51,082 bases of DNA from Streptococcus sp. (GCF_030825805.1 NZ_JAPJPF010000006.1:1-51082); one strand, 5' to 3'; positions 1 through 8,683 are shown, counted from the first letter of the stretch. Notes: a model not told the origin generated them from the sequence alone. Program-made: numbers and translations.

Positions 1-53
1 AGAGCGCATCCATGGTAAGGATGAGGTCGCCGGTTCAATCCCGGCAACTAGCA
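1..53 (+). tRNA. tRNA-Thr(GGT), 5' end outside window
   Basis: This is the 3' part of a tRNA. The anticodon stem CATCC/GGATG (7-11 and 19-23) encloses a seven-base loop with anticodon GGT at 14-16, which reads the Thr codon ACC. A T-arm with stem GCCGG/CCGGC and loop TTCAATC follows, then the 3' acceptor strand AACTAGC and discriminator A at 53. The CCA end is not encoded. The 5' acceptor strand and D-arm lie left of the window. Confidence 0.93.
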
Positions 54-65
54 TATAAGAAGAGA

Positions 66-96
66 GAAGCTTAGAGAGGATCTAGGCTTCTTTTTT
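66..96 (+). terminator. Rho-independent terminator after tRNA-Thr
   Basis: The stem GAAGCTTA/TAGGCTTC contains one G-U pair and is followed by six T. It closes the tRNA transcription unit. Confidence 0.85.
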
Positions 97-159
97 GTGC
101 TTTAATTTCTAATTGAGTGCCTATTTATGGATCTTTTTTCAACAATTTTCAAAAAAACG

Positions 160-188
160 TTGACAAGCACAGAAATCCGTGGTAAAGT
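160..188 (+). promoter_or_regulatory. Promoter of the leader peptide/ABC exporter operon
   Basis: A perfect -35 TTGACA (160-165) is separated by 17 nt from a -10 TAAAGT (183-188). Transcription from here would include the leader ORF at 220 and both terminators at 303-337 and 387-432. Confidence 0.8.
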
Positions 189-219
189 TAGAACAACAAA
201 GAGAAAGGAGAAAACCATC

Positions 220-291
220 ATGAACAAAGTAACATTCTTGATGACACAATTGAATACACAACTTCTCCAATCTCAGTTGAGTTCTATGTAA
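220..291 (+). CDS. 23-residue leader peptide, putative attenuator ORF
   Basis: An ATG at 220 follows a strong ribosome site (GAGAAAGGAG) and opens 23 codons ending in TAA. The peptide starts MNKVTFLMTQ and is rich in Gln, Leu, Ser and Thr, with no signal peptide or known domain. The ORF lies between a consensus promoter and two tandem terminators that precede a multidrug ABC exporter. That layout is known for leader-peptide attenuation, for example bmrB upstream of bmrCD in Bacillus subtilis, where stalled ribosomes allow read-through. The attenuator role is inferred from layout; the peptide sequence itself is not recognised. Confidence 0.65.
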   Translation: MNKVTFLMTQLNTQLLQSQLSSM

Positions 292-302
292 AAAATTGAA
301 TG

Positions 303-337
303 AAACCCAAGATGGAGGAGTCTGTCTTGGGTTTTTT
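303..337 (+). terminator. Attenuator terminator 1
   Basis: A 10-bp stem AAACCCAAGA/TCTTGGGTTT around a GGAGGAG-containing loop is followed by a T run. It starts 11 nt after the leader stop codon. The arm CCCAAG/CTTGGG recurs in the second terminator at 387-432. Confidence 0.85.
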
Positions 338-386
338 GTATGCATTTTTGCCTGCCTTAACTGAATTGGTGACAGGCATCAGAAGG

Positions 387-432
387 CCCAAGTGTGGACT
401 GAGCACGTACTCAGCTCCTACTTGGGTTTTTT
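387..432 (+). terminator. Attenuator terminator 2, arms interchangeable with terminator 1
   Basis: The outer stem CCCAAGT/ACTTGGG and inner stem CTGAG/CTCAG are followed by six T. The 5' arm can also pair with the 3' arm of terminator 1 and vice versa, so mutually exclusive folds are possible. It ends about 25 nt before the exporter start codon. Confidence 0.75.
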
Positions 433-457
433 CTGTGCCAAATTGAAAGGGGAGAAG

Positions 458-2182
458 ATGATAGGAGCTTTATGGAAGTACATCTGGGAGCTTAAGTGGC
501 TGTATCTCAGCATTGCTGTGGTCCTAGTAATTTATGATTATACAATTTTAATACCGACACAGGTCATTCAACGACTAGTCGACCAGCTGAGCAAGCAGAC
601 CTTGACTCAGGCAAGTTTTACGAGAGATATTGCTCTCTTGTTGGGAGCTACTTTTTTAAATTACATTTCTGCTTACTACTGGCATCTGAAGTTGTTTCAA
701 GCTTCGGTCCATTACAAGGCTAGGCTACAGGGGCAAGCTTTTCGTAAGCTCGTAGTTATGAGACGGCCATTTTATGAAAAGTTTCGCTCAGGGGATCTCC
801 TGACTCGTTTTACCACGGATGTAGACGGGATGATGGGGATGGTCGGCTATGGGATGCTGATTGTCCTTTACGGGGGAGGCTTGTTCCTTTTTATCATTCC
901 AGCCATGTTCTTGATTTCCTGGCAGTTGAGTTTAATTTCCTTTATTCCTATGAGTTTTCTGGTTTTATCAACCTATCTCCTGGGGAAAAAGGAAGAGATC
1001 TATGTGGATGAAAACCGTGATGCCGTGGCTAACTTGAATGATGAGGTCCTAGAATCCATCGAAGGGATTCGGGTCATGCGGGCCTATAGCCGCAAGGAGC
1101 GTCAGGTGCGACAATTTCAAGAGCGGACAGAAAGTTTGGCCAAGACGGGGGATAAGATTGCCTCTATTCAAAATGCCTTTGGTCCTTTTGCCCTCTGCTT
1201 TATCGGGGTTTCAACCGTCCTGCTTTTGGTCTGTGGGGGTCACTTCTTGAAGACTGGACAGATTAGCTTGGGTCAACTGCTAGGTCTAGAATTGTATCTA
1301 GTGGCCTTGATTGAGCCGATGTGGATGCTAGCAGACTTCATCCTTGTCTATCAAACAGCCAAGACATCCCACAAAAAGTTGTCAGAATTGGTCGAAGAGG
1401 ATGATGACTTGGAAAGAGATGGAGATGATTGGCTAGAGGAACTGAATGAGGTAGTTTTCGAAAACTATTCTTTTACCTATCCGATGGCGGAGAAGGAGAG
1501 TCTTTCGCAGATTTCTTTGCAGTTCAATAAAGGGCAAACCATTGGGATTGTGGGTCGAACAGGAGCAGGAAAGACAAGTTTGGTCCGTCAATTTTTACGT
1601 CAATACCCACTTGGGCAAGGGACGTTTACCATTAATGGGGAGTCCGTTACACACTATGTGAGACGCTCTATTGAGGAAAAAATCGGTTACGTCTCTCAGG
1701 AACACATCTTATTTTCGAAGTCTATTTTAGAAAATATTTCCCTTGGTAAGAAGGGAGCTAGTCAAGAGGAAATCATGGATGCTATCGCTCAGGCAGCCTT
1801 CGCAGATGATTTGGAACGGATGTCGGATGGTCTGGACACTTTGATCGGAGAAAAGGGAGTATCTGTATCGGGAGGACAGAAGCAGCGGATTTCCTTGGCA
1901 CGCGCCTTTTTACGTGATGCCCAGTTGCTCCTCTTGGATGATTCTTTATCCGCAGTGGATGCCAAGACGGAACAGGCCATTATTGAGACCATTCAAAGAG
2001 AGCGACAAGGAAAGACAACCTTGATAGTCTCTCACCGTCTCTCAGCTGTCCATCAGGCAGATTGGATCCTTGTGTTAGATCAAGGACGGATTGTAGAAGA
2101 AGGAACAGCTAGTGATTTACTAGCTCAAGAGGGTTGGTATTACGAACAATACCAACGGCAACAAAGACAGGAAGGAGAATAA
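458..2182 (+). CDS. ABC exporter half-transporter, BmrC/YheI-like subunit
   Basis: The product is a 574-residue membrane ABC exporter subunit with an N-terminal six-helix transmembrane domain (about 1-310) and a C-terminal ATPase. Walker A GRTGAGKT is near residue 366, the signature VSGGQKQR near 471, and Walker B reads LLLLDD, so the usual catalytic Glu after Walker B is Asp. That marks the degenerate half of a heterodimer. The overall sequence resembles B. subtilis YheI (BmrC). The ATG at 458 follows AAAGGGGAG; the upstream in-frame start at 392 lies inside a terminator and is rejected. The partner starts 1 nt after the stop. The likely role is drug efflux, with substrate unknown and expression probably set by the upstream attenuator. 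Confidence 0.9.
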   Translation: MIGALWKYIWELKWLYLSIAVVLVIYDYTILIPTQVIQRLVDQLSKQTLTQASFTRDIALLLGATFLNYISAYYWHLKLFQASVHYKARLQGQAFRKLVVMRRPFYEKFRSGDLLTRFTTDVDGMMGMVGYGMLIVLYGGGLFLFIIPAMFLISWQLSLISFIPMSFLVLSTYLLGKKEEIYVDENRDAVANLNDEVLESIEGIRVMRAYSRKERQVRQFQERTESLAKTGDKIASIQNAFGPFALCFIGVSTVLLLVCGGHFLKTGQISLGQLLGLELYLVALIEPMWMLADFILVYQTAKTSHKKLSELVEEDDDLERDGDDWLEELNEVVFENYSFTYPMAEKESLSQISLQFNKGQTIGIVGRTGAGKTSLVRQFLRQYPLGQGTFTINGESVTHYVRRSIEEKIGYVSQEHILFSKSILENISLGKKGASQEEIMDAIAQAAFADDLERMSDGLDTLIGEKGVSVSGGQKQRISLARAFLRDAQLLLLDDSLSAVDAKTEQAIIETIQRERQGKTTLIVSHRLSAVHQADWILVLDQGRIVEEGTASDLLAQEGWYYEQYQRQQRQEGE

Positions 2183-2183
2183 G

Positions 2184-3920
2184 ATGGGTATTTTAAAACG
2201 ACTCTTACAAAAACTATCCCTTTTTCCTGGTATTTTTGGGCTAGGTTTCATCTGTCTTTTGCTGGCAACGATTTTGTCAGATCTATCGCCGTTTATTCTG
2301 CAAAAAATGATTGATGGTCCCTTGACAGCCTTGAGTCAGGGAGGAGAGTTAGGAGCACTCTATCCTATGGGTGTCCTCTATCTGATTGTTTTGGCTGTGG
2401 GTCAGATTGTCAGTTATATAGGCAATCGGGTTTTGATCCATGGAGGCAATAAGGTAACTGCACAGCTACGCGATCAAGCCTTCCTTGTGATGCAACAACT
2501 ACCGATTTCCTACTTTGATGACAAGCCAGCAGGGAAAATTGCTACACGAATTGTTAATGATACAGAGACCTTACGGACTCAATTTTACAATTCCTGCATG
2601 TATTTGGTGATTCATTTGATGCGTTTCTTCTTTATCATGGGAGTTCTCTTTACTATCAATCCCATGATGGGTCTCCTCTTATGTTTGATGTTCCCTATCT
2701 TTTACGGGATTCAGGCCTTGTATAAGCGTATGACGGACAAGCCCATGAAGGACTTCTTTGATTCCAGAAGTGAGATCAATACCCAGGTTAATGAACTGCT
2801 TCATGGAGCGAGTATGATCCAACTTTACGGACAAGAAGAGCGCGTGATTGATGAGTTTGATCAGACGACAGACAAGATGACTGTGGCCTATGATCGTTTG
2901 GTTCTAGCAGACTCCATTGCCTCTTGGAGCCTGACAGAATTCTTGAAATACATCGTCATTGCAGGAATTTTAACTATTGCAGGCCTATCCTATCTTGGGG
3001 GAGATTTGGGGATGACTGCAGGTTTCTTATTTATCAATCTCAATTATGTTATTCAGCTTTTTGATCTCATGGCCAATTTGATCCGCCGTCTTCCAGATAT
3101 CCGGCGCTCTCTGGAAACAGGGGAGCGGGTCTTGACTTTCCTAGATGAAAAGGAAGAGGCAGATGCAACCGAAGAGATCCAAATAGATCGGGCGGCTGTG
3201 GAGTTTGATCAGGTCACTTTTGCCTATGAAGAAGGCAAGCCAGTTCTGAAGGACATTTCCATCCAAGCTCATCCGGGTCAAACCCTTGCCTTGGTTGGCC
3301 ATACCGGTTCGGGTAAATCCTCCATTATGAACTTGCTCTATCGTTTCTATGATCCGCAGGAGGGGGAAATCCGGATCGACGGCCAGAATATTCGCCATTT
3401 CTCTAGAGAGAGTATTCGCTCCCATATGGGAATTGTCTTACAGGATCCCTATCTGTTCTCAGGGACCATTGCTAGCAATGTGGCCATGAGTCAAACAGAT
3501 ATCGACCTTGATCGCGTCTTGGATGCTCTAAAACAGGTCGGTGCCCTGCCTATGATCCAGAGATTAGAAAAAGGAATCGACCATCCAGTGGTTGAAAAGG
3601 GATCTGCCTTCTCAAGCGGGGAGCGCCAATTGATTTCCTTTGCGCGGACCCTCTACATGAACCCGAAAATTTTGATTCTGGACGAAGCAACCTCCCACAT
3701 TGATACGGAGACAGAGGAGATCATTCAGAAGGCTATGGCAGTCCTGCAAAAGGGCCGGACGACCTTTATTATTGCCCACCGCTTATCGACCATTCAAGAT
3801 GCAGATCAGATCTTGGTTCTATCAGAAGGGCGCATTGTCGAACGTGGGCAACATGCAGACTTGATTGCTCATGGTGGCATCTATGCCCAGATGCAAGCTA
3901 TCCAACAGACGGTTGAATAA
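2184..3920 (+). CDS. ABC exporter half-transporter, BmrD/YheH-like subunit
   Basis: The product is a 578-residue partner of the preceding subunit, with a transmembrane domain (about 1-320) followed by an ATPase carrying GHTGSGKSS, Walker B ILILDEATSHID with the catalytic Glu present, and switch His in IIAHRLST. The signature is the variant SSGERQ rather than LSGGQ. Together the two subunits give one competent and one degenerate ATP site, as in BmrCD. It lacks the long N-terminal insertion of YheH. The ATG follows GAAGGAG, 1 nt after the upstream stop, so translation is probably coupled. The predicted role is multidrug export as a heterodimer; the pair is not obviously the pneumococcal PatAB. 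Confidence 0.9.
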   Translation: MGILKRLLQKLSLFPGIFGLGFICLLLATILSDLSPFILQKMIDGPLTALSQGGELGALYPMGVLYLIVLAVGQIVSYIGNRVLIHGGNKVTAQLRDQAFLVMQQLPISYFDDKPAGKIATRIVNDTETLRTQFYNSCMYLVIHLMRFFFIMGVLFTINPMMGLLLCLMFPIFYGIQALYKRMTDKPMKDFFDSRSEINTQVNELLHGASMIQLYGQEERVIDEFDQTTDKMTVAYDRLVLADSIASWSLTEFLKYIVIAGILTIAGLSYLGGDLGMTAGFLFINLNYVIQLFDLMANLIRRLPDIRRSLETGERVLTFLDEKEEADATEEIQIDRAAVEFDQVTFAYEEGKPVLKDISIQAHPGQTLALVGHTGSGKSSIMNLLYRFYDPQEGEIRIDGQNIRHFSRESIRSHMGIVLQDPYLFSGTIASNVAMSQTDIDLDRVLDALKQVGALPMIQRLEKGIDHPVVEKGSAFSSGERQLISFARTLYMNPKILILDEATSHIDTETEEIIQKAMAVLQKGRTTFIIAHRLSTIQDADQILVLSEGRIVERGQHADLIAHGGIYAQMQAIQQTVE

Positions 3921-3940
3921 AAGGGCATTCTTCAAATAGT

Positions 3941-3976
3941 AAAAGTAGCGTGTATTCTAGTATATACGCTATTTTT
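3941..3976 (+). terminator. Terminator of the ABC exporter operon
   Basis: A 14-bp stem (arms 3941-3954 and 3963-3976) with two G-U pairs ends in five T. Confidence 0.85.
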
Positions 3977-3977
3977 A

Positions 3978-3986
3978 TGCTATAAT
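3978..3986 (+). promoter_or_regulatory. Extended -10 promoter of the ybeY operon
   Basis: TGCTATAAT is an extended -10 box with no good -35. It lies just after the terminator and 25 nt before ybeY. Confidence 0.6.
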
Positions 3987-4011
3987 TGAAATGATAGTGA
4001 GGTGATCCAAG

Positions 4012-4509
4012 ATGTATATTGAAATGGTTGATGAGACCGGTCAAGTCTCTGAAGAAATGATCAAACAAACCCAGGAAATTTTAGAATTTGCTGCAAAAAA
4101 ATTGGGCAAAGAAGACAAGGAAATGGCAGTGACCTTTGTAACCAACGAACGTAGCCATGAATTGAACTTGGAATACCGGGACACGGATCGCCCAACGGAT
4201 GTAATCAGTCTGGAATACAAACCAGAGATGGACATTGCTTTTTCGGAAGAAGATTTAGAAGACCATCCAGAGTTAGCCGAGATGATGGCAGAGTTTGATA
4301 CCTATATTGGAGAGCTTTTTATTTCTGTAGACAAGGCGCGTGAGCAAGCAGCTGAGTATGGTCATAGCTTTGAGCGCGAGATGGGCTTTTTAGCAGTGCA
4401 TGGCTTCCTTCATATCAACGGTTATGATCACTATACGCCGGAAGAAGAAAAGGTAATGTTTGGCTTACAGGAAGAGATTTTGACAGCCTATGGACTCACA
4501 AGACAATAA
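4012..4509 (+). CDS. ybeY: Endoribonuclease YbeY (rRNA maturation factor)
   Basis: This 165-residue YbeY/UPF0054 protein is a zinc-dependent single-strand endoribonuclease for 16S rRNA 3' end maturation and ribosome quality control. The three-His zinc motif is seen in [11 protein letters not shown] near the C-terminus, and the upstream [14 protein letters not shown] segment is typical of the family. The start follows a GAGGTGATCC ribosome site. It is the first gene of a cluster with dgkA, era, mutM and coaE, the order remembered from pneumococcus. Its last 20 nt overlap dgkA. Confidence 0.97.
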   Translation: MYIEMVDETGQVSEEMIKQTQEILEFAAKKLGKEDKEMAVTFVTNERSHELNLEYRDTDRPTDVISLEYKPEMDIAFSEEDLEDHPELAEMMAEFDTYIGELFISVDKAREQAAEYGHSFEREMGFLAVHGFLHINGYDHYTPEEEKVMFGLQEEILTAYGLTRQ

Positions 4510-4888
4510 ACGAAAATGGAAAAATCGAGAACTGATTGCCAGTCTTGAATTTGCTTTAACAGGGATTTTCACAGCCTTTAAAGAGGAACGAAATATGCGT
4601 AAGCATGCACTTTCAGCTATCTTAGCGATTGTTGCAGGCTTCCTTTTTGGCATTTCAGCAACAGAGTGGCTCTTTCTACTCTTAAGTGTTTCTTTGGTCA
4701 TTGCCTTTGAAATCATGAATTCTGCTCTTGAAAATGTAGTGGATTTGGCAAGCGATTACCATTTCTCCATGCTGGCAAAGAATGCCAAGGATATGGCGGC
4801 AGGAGCGGTTCTCGTTATTTCGGGCTTTGCCTTTGTGACAGGTCTCATCATATTTGTGCCCAAGTTGTGGGCTTTGGTATTTGGATAA
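4490..4888 (+). CDS. dgkA: Undecaprenol/diacylglycerol kinase DgkA
   Basis: This 132-residue integral membrane kinase of the DagK family phosphorylates undecaprenol in Gram-positives, recycling the wall lipid carrier, and has been linked to acid tolerance in streptococci. The active-site signature [13 protein letters not shown] is present with three transmembrane segments and the conserved [11 protein letters not shown] stretch. The start overlaps the end of ybeY by 20 nt, and homologues begin at the same MD-x-x-DNK-x-KWKNR sequence. A longer downstream overlap with era is rejected because era has its own ribosome site. Confidence 0.95.
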   Translation: MDSQDNKRKWKNRELIASLEFALTGIFTAFKEERNMRKHALSAILAIVAGFLFGISATEWLFLLLSVSLVIAFEIMNSALENVVDLASDYHFSMLAKNAKDMAAGAVLVISGFAFVTGLIIFVPKLWALVFG

Positions 4889-4917
4889 GAGGGAGAATTC
4901 CCTCAAGAAAGGAAACT

Positions 4918-5817
4918 ATGACATTTAAATCAGGCTTTGTAGCCATTTTAGGACGTCCCAATGTCGGGAAGTCAACTTTTTTGAACCACGTCATGGGGCA
5001 AAAAATTGCCATCATGAGTGATAAAGCGCAGACAACGCGCAATAAGATTATGGGAATCTACACGACCGATAAGGAACAGATCGTCTTTATCGATACCCCA
5101 GGGATTCACAAACCCAAGACAGCGCTTGGAGACTTCATGGTAGAGTCGTCCTATAGCACCCTTCGAGAAGTGGATACCGTTCTCTTTATGGTGCCAGCAG
5201 ACGAGCCACGTGGGAAAGGTGATGACATGATCATCGAACGCCTCAAGGCTGCTAAGGTTCCTGTGATTTTGGTGGTGAATAAAATTGACAAGGTTCACCC
5301 AGATCAACTCTTGGCGCAAATCGATGACTTCCGTAGTCAGATGGATTTCAAGGAAATTGTGCCGATTTCAGCCCTTCAAGGAAACAATGTTTCGCATTTG
5401 ATTGATATTTTGAGCGAAAACTTAGAAGAAGGTTTCCAATATTTCCCGGCTGACCAAATCACTGATCACCCAGAGCGCTTCTTGGTCTCTGAAATGATCC
5501 GCGAGAAGGTCTTGCACTTGACGCGAGAAGAAATTCCCCACTCTGTGGCAGTAGTAGTGGATTCTATGAAGCGGGATGAAGAGACAGATAAGGTCCATAT
5601 CCGAGCAACCATCATGGTTGAGCGCGATAGCCAAAAAGGCATTGTCATCGGAAAAGGCGGTGCCATGCTCAAGAAGATTGGAACCCTTGCGCGTAAGGAT
5701 ATCGAGCTCATGCTAGGGGACAAGGTCTTCCTAGAAACCTGGGTCAAAGTCAAGAAAAATTGGCGGGATAAGAAATTGGATCTTGCTGATTTCGGATACA
5801 ACGAAAAAGAATATTAA
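4918..5817 (+). CDS. era: GTPase Era
   Basis: This 299-residue GTPase couples 16S rRNA processing and 30S assembly to growth. It shows G1 GRPNVGKS (about residues 12-19), G3 DTPG, G4 NKID and a C-terminal KH RNA-binding domain containing [15 protein letters not shown]. The chosen ATG follows AAGAAAGGAAAC, and the 299-residue length equals typical streptococcal Era; an upstream in-frame start inside dgkA lacks a ribosome site. YbeY and Era act in the same ribosome-assembly pathway, consistent with co-transcription. Confidence 0.97.
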   Translation: MTFKSGFVAILGRPNVGKSTFLNHVMGQKIAIMSDKAQTTRNKIMGIYTTDKEQIVFIDTPGIHKPKTALGDFMVESSYSTLREVDTVLFMVPADEPRGKGDDMIIERLKAAKVPVILVVNKIDKVHPDQLLAQIDDFRSQMDFKEIVPISALQGNNVSHLIDILSENLEEGFQYFPADQITDHPERFLVSEMIREKVLHLTREEIPHSVAVVVDSMKRDEETDKVHIRATIMVERDSQKGIVIGKGGAMLKKIGTLARKDIELMLGDKVFLETWVKVKKNWRDKKLDLADFGYNEKEY

Positions 5818-5863
5818 GAAGAGGTGGGCAGAAGGCCTGCTTCTTGTTTTTGAAAGGAGTTCT

Positions 5864-6688
5864 ATGCCTGAATTACCAGAAGTAGAGATTGTCCGACGCG
5901 GTCTTAAGAAATTAATTCTTGGAAAAATCATCCAGTCAGTGGAAGTAAAGTATCCAAAGATGATTCATACGGATCTAGATGCTTTTCGCCAAGATCTTCC
6001 AGGTCAGGAAATTCGGGCCATGGGGCGTCGCGGAAAATACCTCTTGTTTTATCTGACGGATCTGTTCCTCATCTCGCATTTGCGAATGGAAGGCAAGTAT
6101 TTCTTTTATCCAGACGAGGTTCCTCTTCGCAAGCACGCCCATGTCTTCTTTCATTTTACAGATGGTAGCACTCTGGTCTATGAAGATGTCCGCAAGTTTG
6201 GAACCATGGAAGTCATCACACCTGAGCTTGTCGACAGCTATTTTTTGGCGAAAAAGATTGGTCCAGAGCCGACAGAAGCAGATTTTAAAGAACCAGCCTT
6301 CCAAGCAGCTCTTAAACAATCAAAGAAACCCATTAAATCAGCTCTTTTGGACCAAAAATTAGTGGCTGGTCTGGGCAATATCTATGTAGATGAGGTCCTT
6401 TATCGAGCTAAGGTTCATCCAGCCCGTTTGGGTCAAAGTTTAACTGTTAGAGAAGCCAAAGCCATCCGCAAAGAAACGATTGCTGTGCTTGCTCAGGCTG
6501 TTGAAAAGGGGGGGTCCACCATTCGCTCCTACAGCAATGCTTTTGGCGAGGATGGCACCATGCAGGAAGAACACCAGGTCTATGGGAAAACAGGTCAGCC
6601 TTGTTTGCGCTGCGGGACACCGATTGAGAAAACCCAGCTGGGGGGACGCGGAACCCATTTTTGCCCTCACTGCCAAAAGGAGAACTAG
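5864..6688 (+). CDS. mutM: Formamidopyrimidine-DNA glycosylase MutM/Fpg
   Basis: This 274-residue base-excision repair enzyme removes 8-oxoguanine and ring-opened purines and nicks AP sites. The N-terminus is [14 protein letters not shown], giving the catalytic Pro2 and Glu3, and Lys of GRRGKYLL is present. A C-terminal zinc finger of four Cys (CLRCG ... FCPHC) and the GGSTIRSY loop are intact. The ATG at 5864 follows GAAAGGAG; the catalytic Pro must be residue 2, which excludes the longer upstream reading. The stop codon directly abuts coaE. Confidence 0.97.
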   Translation: MPELPEVEIVRRGLKKLILGKIIQSVEVKYPKMIHTDLDAFRQDLPGQEIRAMGRRGKYLLFYLTDLFLISHLRMEGKYFFYPDEVPLRKHAHVFFHFTDGSTLVYEDVRKFGTMEVITPELVDSYFLAKKIGPEPTEADFKEPAFQAALKQSKKPIKSALLDQKLVAGLGNIYVDEVLYRAKVHPARLGQSLTVREAKAIRKETIAVLAQAVEKGGSTIRSYSNAFGEDGTMQEEHQVYGKTGQPCLRCGTPIEKTQLGGRGTHFCPHCQKEN

Positions 6689-7285
6689 ATGGCAAGAATC
6701 ATCGGATTAACAGGAGGGATTGCTTCAGGAAAGTCCACTGTCACCTCTTATTTGAAAGAAAAAGGCTATCCTGTCATTGATGCTGATCGAGTAGTCCATG
6801 ACCTGCAGGCACCAGGTGGAGAACTCTATCAAGCTTTGGTAGAGCATTTTGGAAGGGACATCCTCCTAGATACTGGAGACTTAAATCGTCCTACTCTGGC
6901 TCAACGCATCTTTTCAAGCCAGAAAGAGATTGCCTGGTCCAACCAAGAACAAGGAGAGATCATTCGCAAAGCCCTGGCGCGAGAACGGGACCGACTAGCT
7001 GCAACAGAAGACCTCTTTTTCATGGATATTCCCTTGTTAATCGAGCAGGGATATCTGGACTGGTTTGACCAAGTCTGGCTGGTCTATGTGACGGAAGAGA
7101 CCCAGTTGCAACGTTTGATGGAGCGCAATGCCCTAACGGAGTTCCAGGCGCGCGATCGTTTGGCAGCCCAGATGCCTCTAGATGAGAAAAAAGCTCTTGT
7201 CGATCTCGTGATCGATAACAATAGCCAGCGTGATCACCTCTATAAGGAAATCGATCGGGCTTTAGAACAAATAGAAAGAAGATGA
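6689..7285 (+). CDS. coaE: Dephospho-CoA kinase
   Basis: This 198-residue P-loop kinase catalyses the last step of coenzyme A synthesis, the ATP-dependent 3' phosphorylation of dephospho-CoA. The P-loop GLTGGIASGKST is at residues 6-17, and the DADRVVHDL and DIPLLIEQ motifs of the family follow. The ATG comes immediately after the mutM stop with ribosome site AAAAGGAG inside mutM. Its TGA stop overlaps an out-of-frame ATG at 7282, relevant to the start problem of the next gene. Confidence 0.96.
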   Translation: MARIIGLTGGIASGKSTVTSYLKEKGYPVIDADRVVHDLQAPGGELYQALVEHFGRDILLDTGDLNRPTLAQRIFSSQKEIAWSNQEQGEIIRKALARERDRLAATEDLFFMDIPLLIEQGYLDWFDQVWLVYVTEETQLQRLMERNALTEFQARDRLAAQMPLDEKKALVDLVIDNNSQRDHLYKEIDRALEQIERR

Positions 7286-7289
7286 TCCT

Positions 7290-8501
7290 ATTTCACTGGA
7301 AATCAATTGGCGTAAAAATCTTTTTATTGCCTGGATTGGCTGTTTTTTCGTAGGTGCCAGTCTTTCGTTAGTGGTTCCCTTTATGGCTCTCTTTGTTGAG
7401 GAGTTGGGGGTGAAAGGTCCGGCAGTTCCTTTTTATGCTGGGATTGCAGTCGCCTCCTCCTCTTTGACTTCCGCTCTAATGGCCCCAATCTGGGGGAGTT
7501 TGGCGGACCGTTATGGTCGGAAACCCATGATGTTGAGAGCCTCGATTGCTATGACCTTGACCATGGGAGGAATTGCTTTTGTCCCTTCCGTCTTTTGGTT
7601 GCTGCTCCTACGCTTATTAAATGGTGTCTTCTCAGGCTTTGTGCCTAATAGCACGGCTCTCATTGCCAGTCAGGTACCAAAGAATCAATCTGGATATGCT
7701 CTAGGAACCTTATCGACGGGAACCGTTGCCGGTACCTTGATGGGCCCCTTGTTGGGGGGATTGATCGCAGAGCAATTTGGTATGCGGAATGTCTTTCTCC
7801 TCGTTGGTTTTTTCCTCTTTCTCGTCTCTGTCTTGACTTGGTGGGGCATTGAGGAAGACTACCAACAAATATCGAAAGAGGAGCACCTTTCAAGCTGGGA
7901 ATTACTGGCTTCTATCCAGCATAAGGACATTTTACTGGGACTCTTTTTGACCAGTATGACCATTCAGATGATCGGTCAGTCCATTTCTCCCATTCTTCCA
8001 CTCTATGTGAGAGAACTTGGCCAGAGCGACAATGTTATTTTTGTATCTGGACTGATCGTATCATCGATGGGGATTTCCAGTATCCTGACATCGGGATGGA
8101 TGGGAAAGCTCGGAGATAAAATTGGCAACCATCGCCTCTTACTTTTAGCTCTTCTCTATAGTGGCATCCTCTATATCTTCTGTGCACTTGCTCAGACCCC
8201 TTTTCAATTAGGCCTTCTTCGCTTCCTATTTGGAATTGGAACAGGAGCCTTAATGCCCGGAGTGACGGCTCTCTTAAACCGTATGACTCCCAAGGAAGGA
8301 ATTTCTCGGATTTTTAGTTACAATCAGCTCTTCTTTTATGTTGGGGGAGTTCTTGGTCCCCTGATGGGCTCTAGTATTGCCATGCATGTCAATTACCATT
8401 GGGTATTCTATGGGACTGCTATCCTAGCCTTTATAGATTTGGCCTTCCTTTTATTCATCTTTAGAAAGTATTTGAAAGTGAGAGAAATCAGTGCGCATTA
8501 A
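7290..8501 (+). CDS. pmrA: MFS multidrug efflux protein, PmrA-like; start uncertain (ATT or frameshift)
   Basis: This major facilitator pump has about 12 transmembrane helices and the MFS motif [11 protein letters not shown] between helices 2 and 3. Its position after coaE and before rpmG matches pneumococcal pmrA (fluoroquinolone and dye efflux). Homology to PmrA begins upstream of any usual start: the open frame encodes [14 protein letters not shown], matching the PmrA N-terminus and helix 1. In that frame only ATT (7290), CTG (7296) or ATC precede the GTG at 7371, which would delete helix 1 and has no ribosome site. AAAGAAG lies 8 nt before the ATT. Alternatively one base was lost after an ATG at 7282. 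The C-terminal end is secure. Confidence 0.8.
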   Translation: MSLEINWRKNLFIAWIGCFFVGASLSLVVPFMALFVEELGVKGPAVPFYAGIAVASSSLTSALMAPIWGSLADRYGRKPMMLRASIAMTLTMGGIAFVPSVFWLLLLRLLNGVFSGFVPNSTALIASQVPKNQSGYALGTLSTGTVAGTLMGPLLGGLIAEQFGMRNVFLLVGFFLFLVSVLTWWGIEEDYQQISKEEHLSSWELLASIQHKDILLGLFLTSMTIQMIGQSISPILPLYVRELGQSDNVIFVSGLIVSSMGISSILTSGWMGKLGDKIGNHRLLLLALLYSGILYIFCALAQTPFQLGLLRFLFGIGTGALMPGVTALLNRMTPKEGISRIFSYNQLFFYVGGVLGPLMGSSIAMHVNYHWVFYGTAILAFIDLAFLLFIFRKYLKVREISAH

Positions 8502-8640
8502 AGTACAACTAACCTGCACGAGCTGTGGTAGTCAGAATTATTTGACAAGTAAAAATATGAAGACACACCCTGAAAAAATTGAAGTTTTGAAGTATTGTCC
8601 CAAAGAGAGAAAAGTGACATTACATCTTGAAACAAAATGA
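8491..8640 (+). CDS. rpmG: 50S ribosomal protein L33
   Basis: This 49-residue ribosomal protein begins with GTG and overlaps the end of pmrA by 11 nt. The sequence [14 protein letters not shown], followed by [21 protein letters not shown], is typical of streptococcal L33. The first zinc pair CTSC is present, but the second reads CPKE, so only one of its two Cys remains. Species with several rpmG paralogues often keep zinc-binding and zinc-free versions; this looks like an intermediate. It is too short to appear in many automatic gene lists. Confidence 0.93.
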   Translation: MRIKVQLTCTSCGSQNYLTSKNMKTHPEKIEVLKYCPKERKVTLHLETK

Positions 8641-8655
8641 TTTTTATGGTAAAAT
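8627..8655 (+). promoter_or_regulatory. Internal promoter for secG
   Basis: TTGAAA (8627-8632), 17 nt, then TAAAAT (8650-8655) preceded by TG as an extended -10. The -35 lies in the last codons of rpmG, giving secG its own start site. Confidence 0.65.
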
Positions 8656-8683
8656 AGATAAGATTTTAAGGAGTTTTTTAATT

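Noticed and set aside
392..457. Longer N-terminus of the first ABC subunit starting at 392
   Set aside because: It would start inside the second attenuator terminator with no ribosome site. ATG 458 has AAAGGGGAG and fits the family length.
1789..1992. Minus-strand ORF inside the first ABC gene, and similar antisense ORFs throughout
   Set aside because: They lie wholly inside well-supported genes, lack ribosome sites and resemble no family.
7371..8501. GTG 7371 as the real pmrA start
   Set aside because: It removes the first transmembrane helix that the upstream frame clearly encodes, and has no ribosome site.
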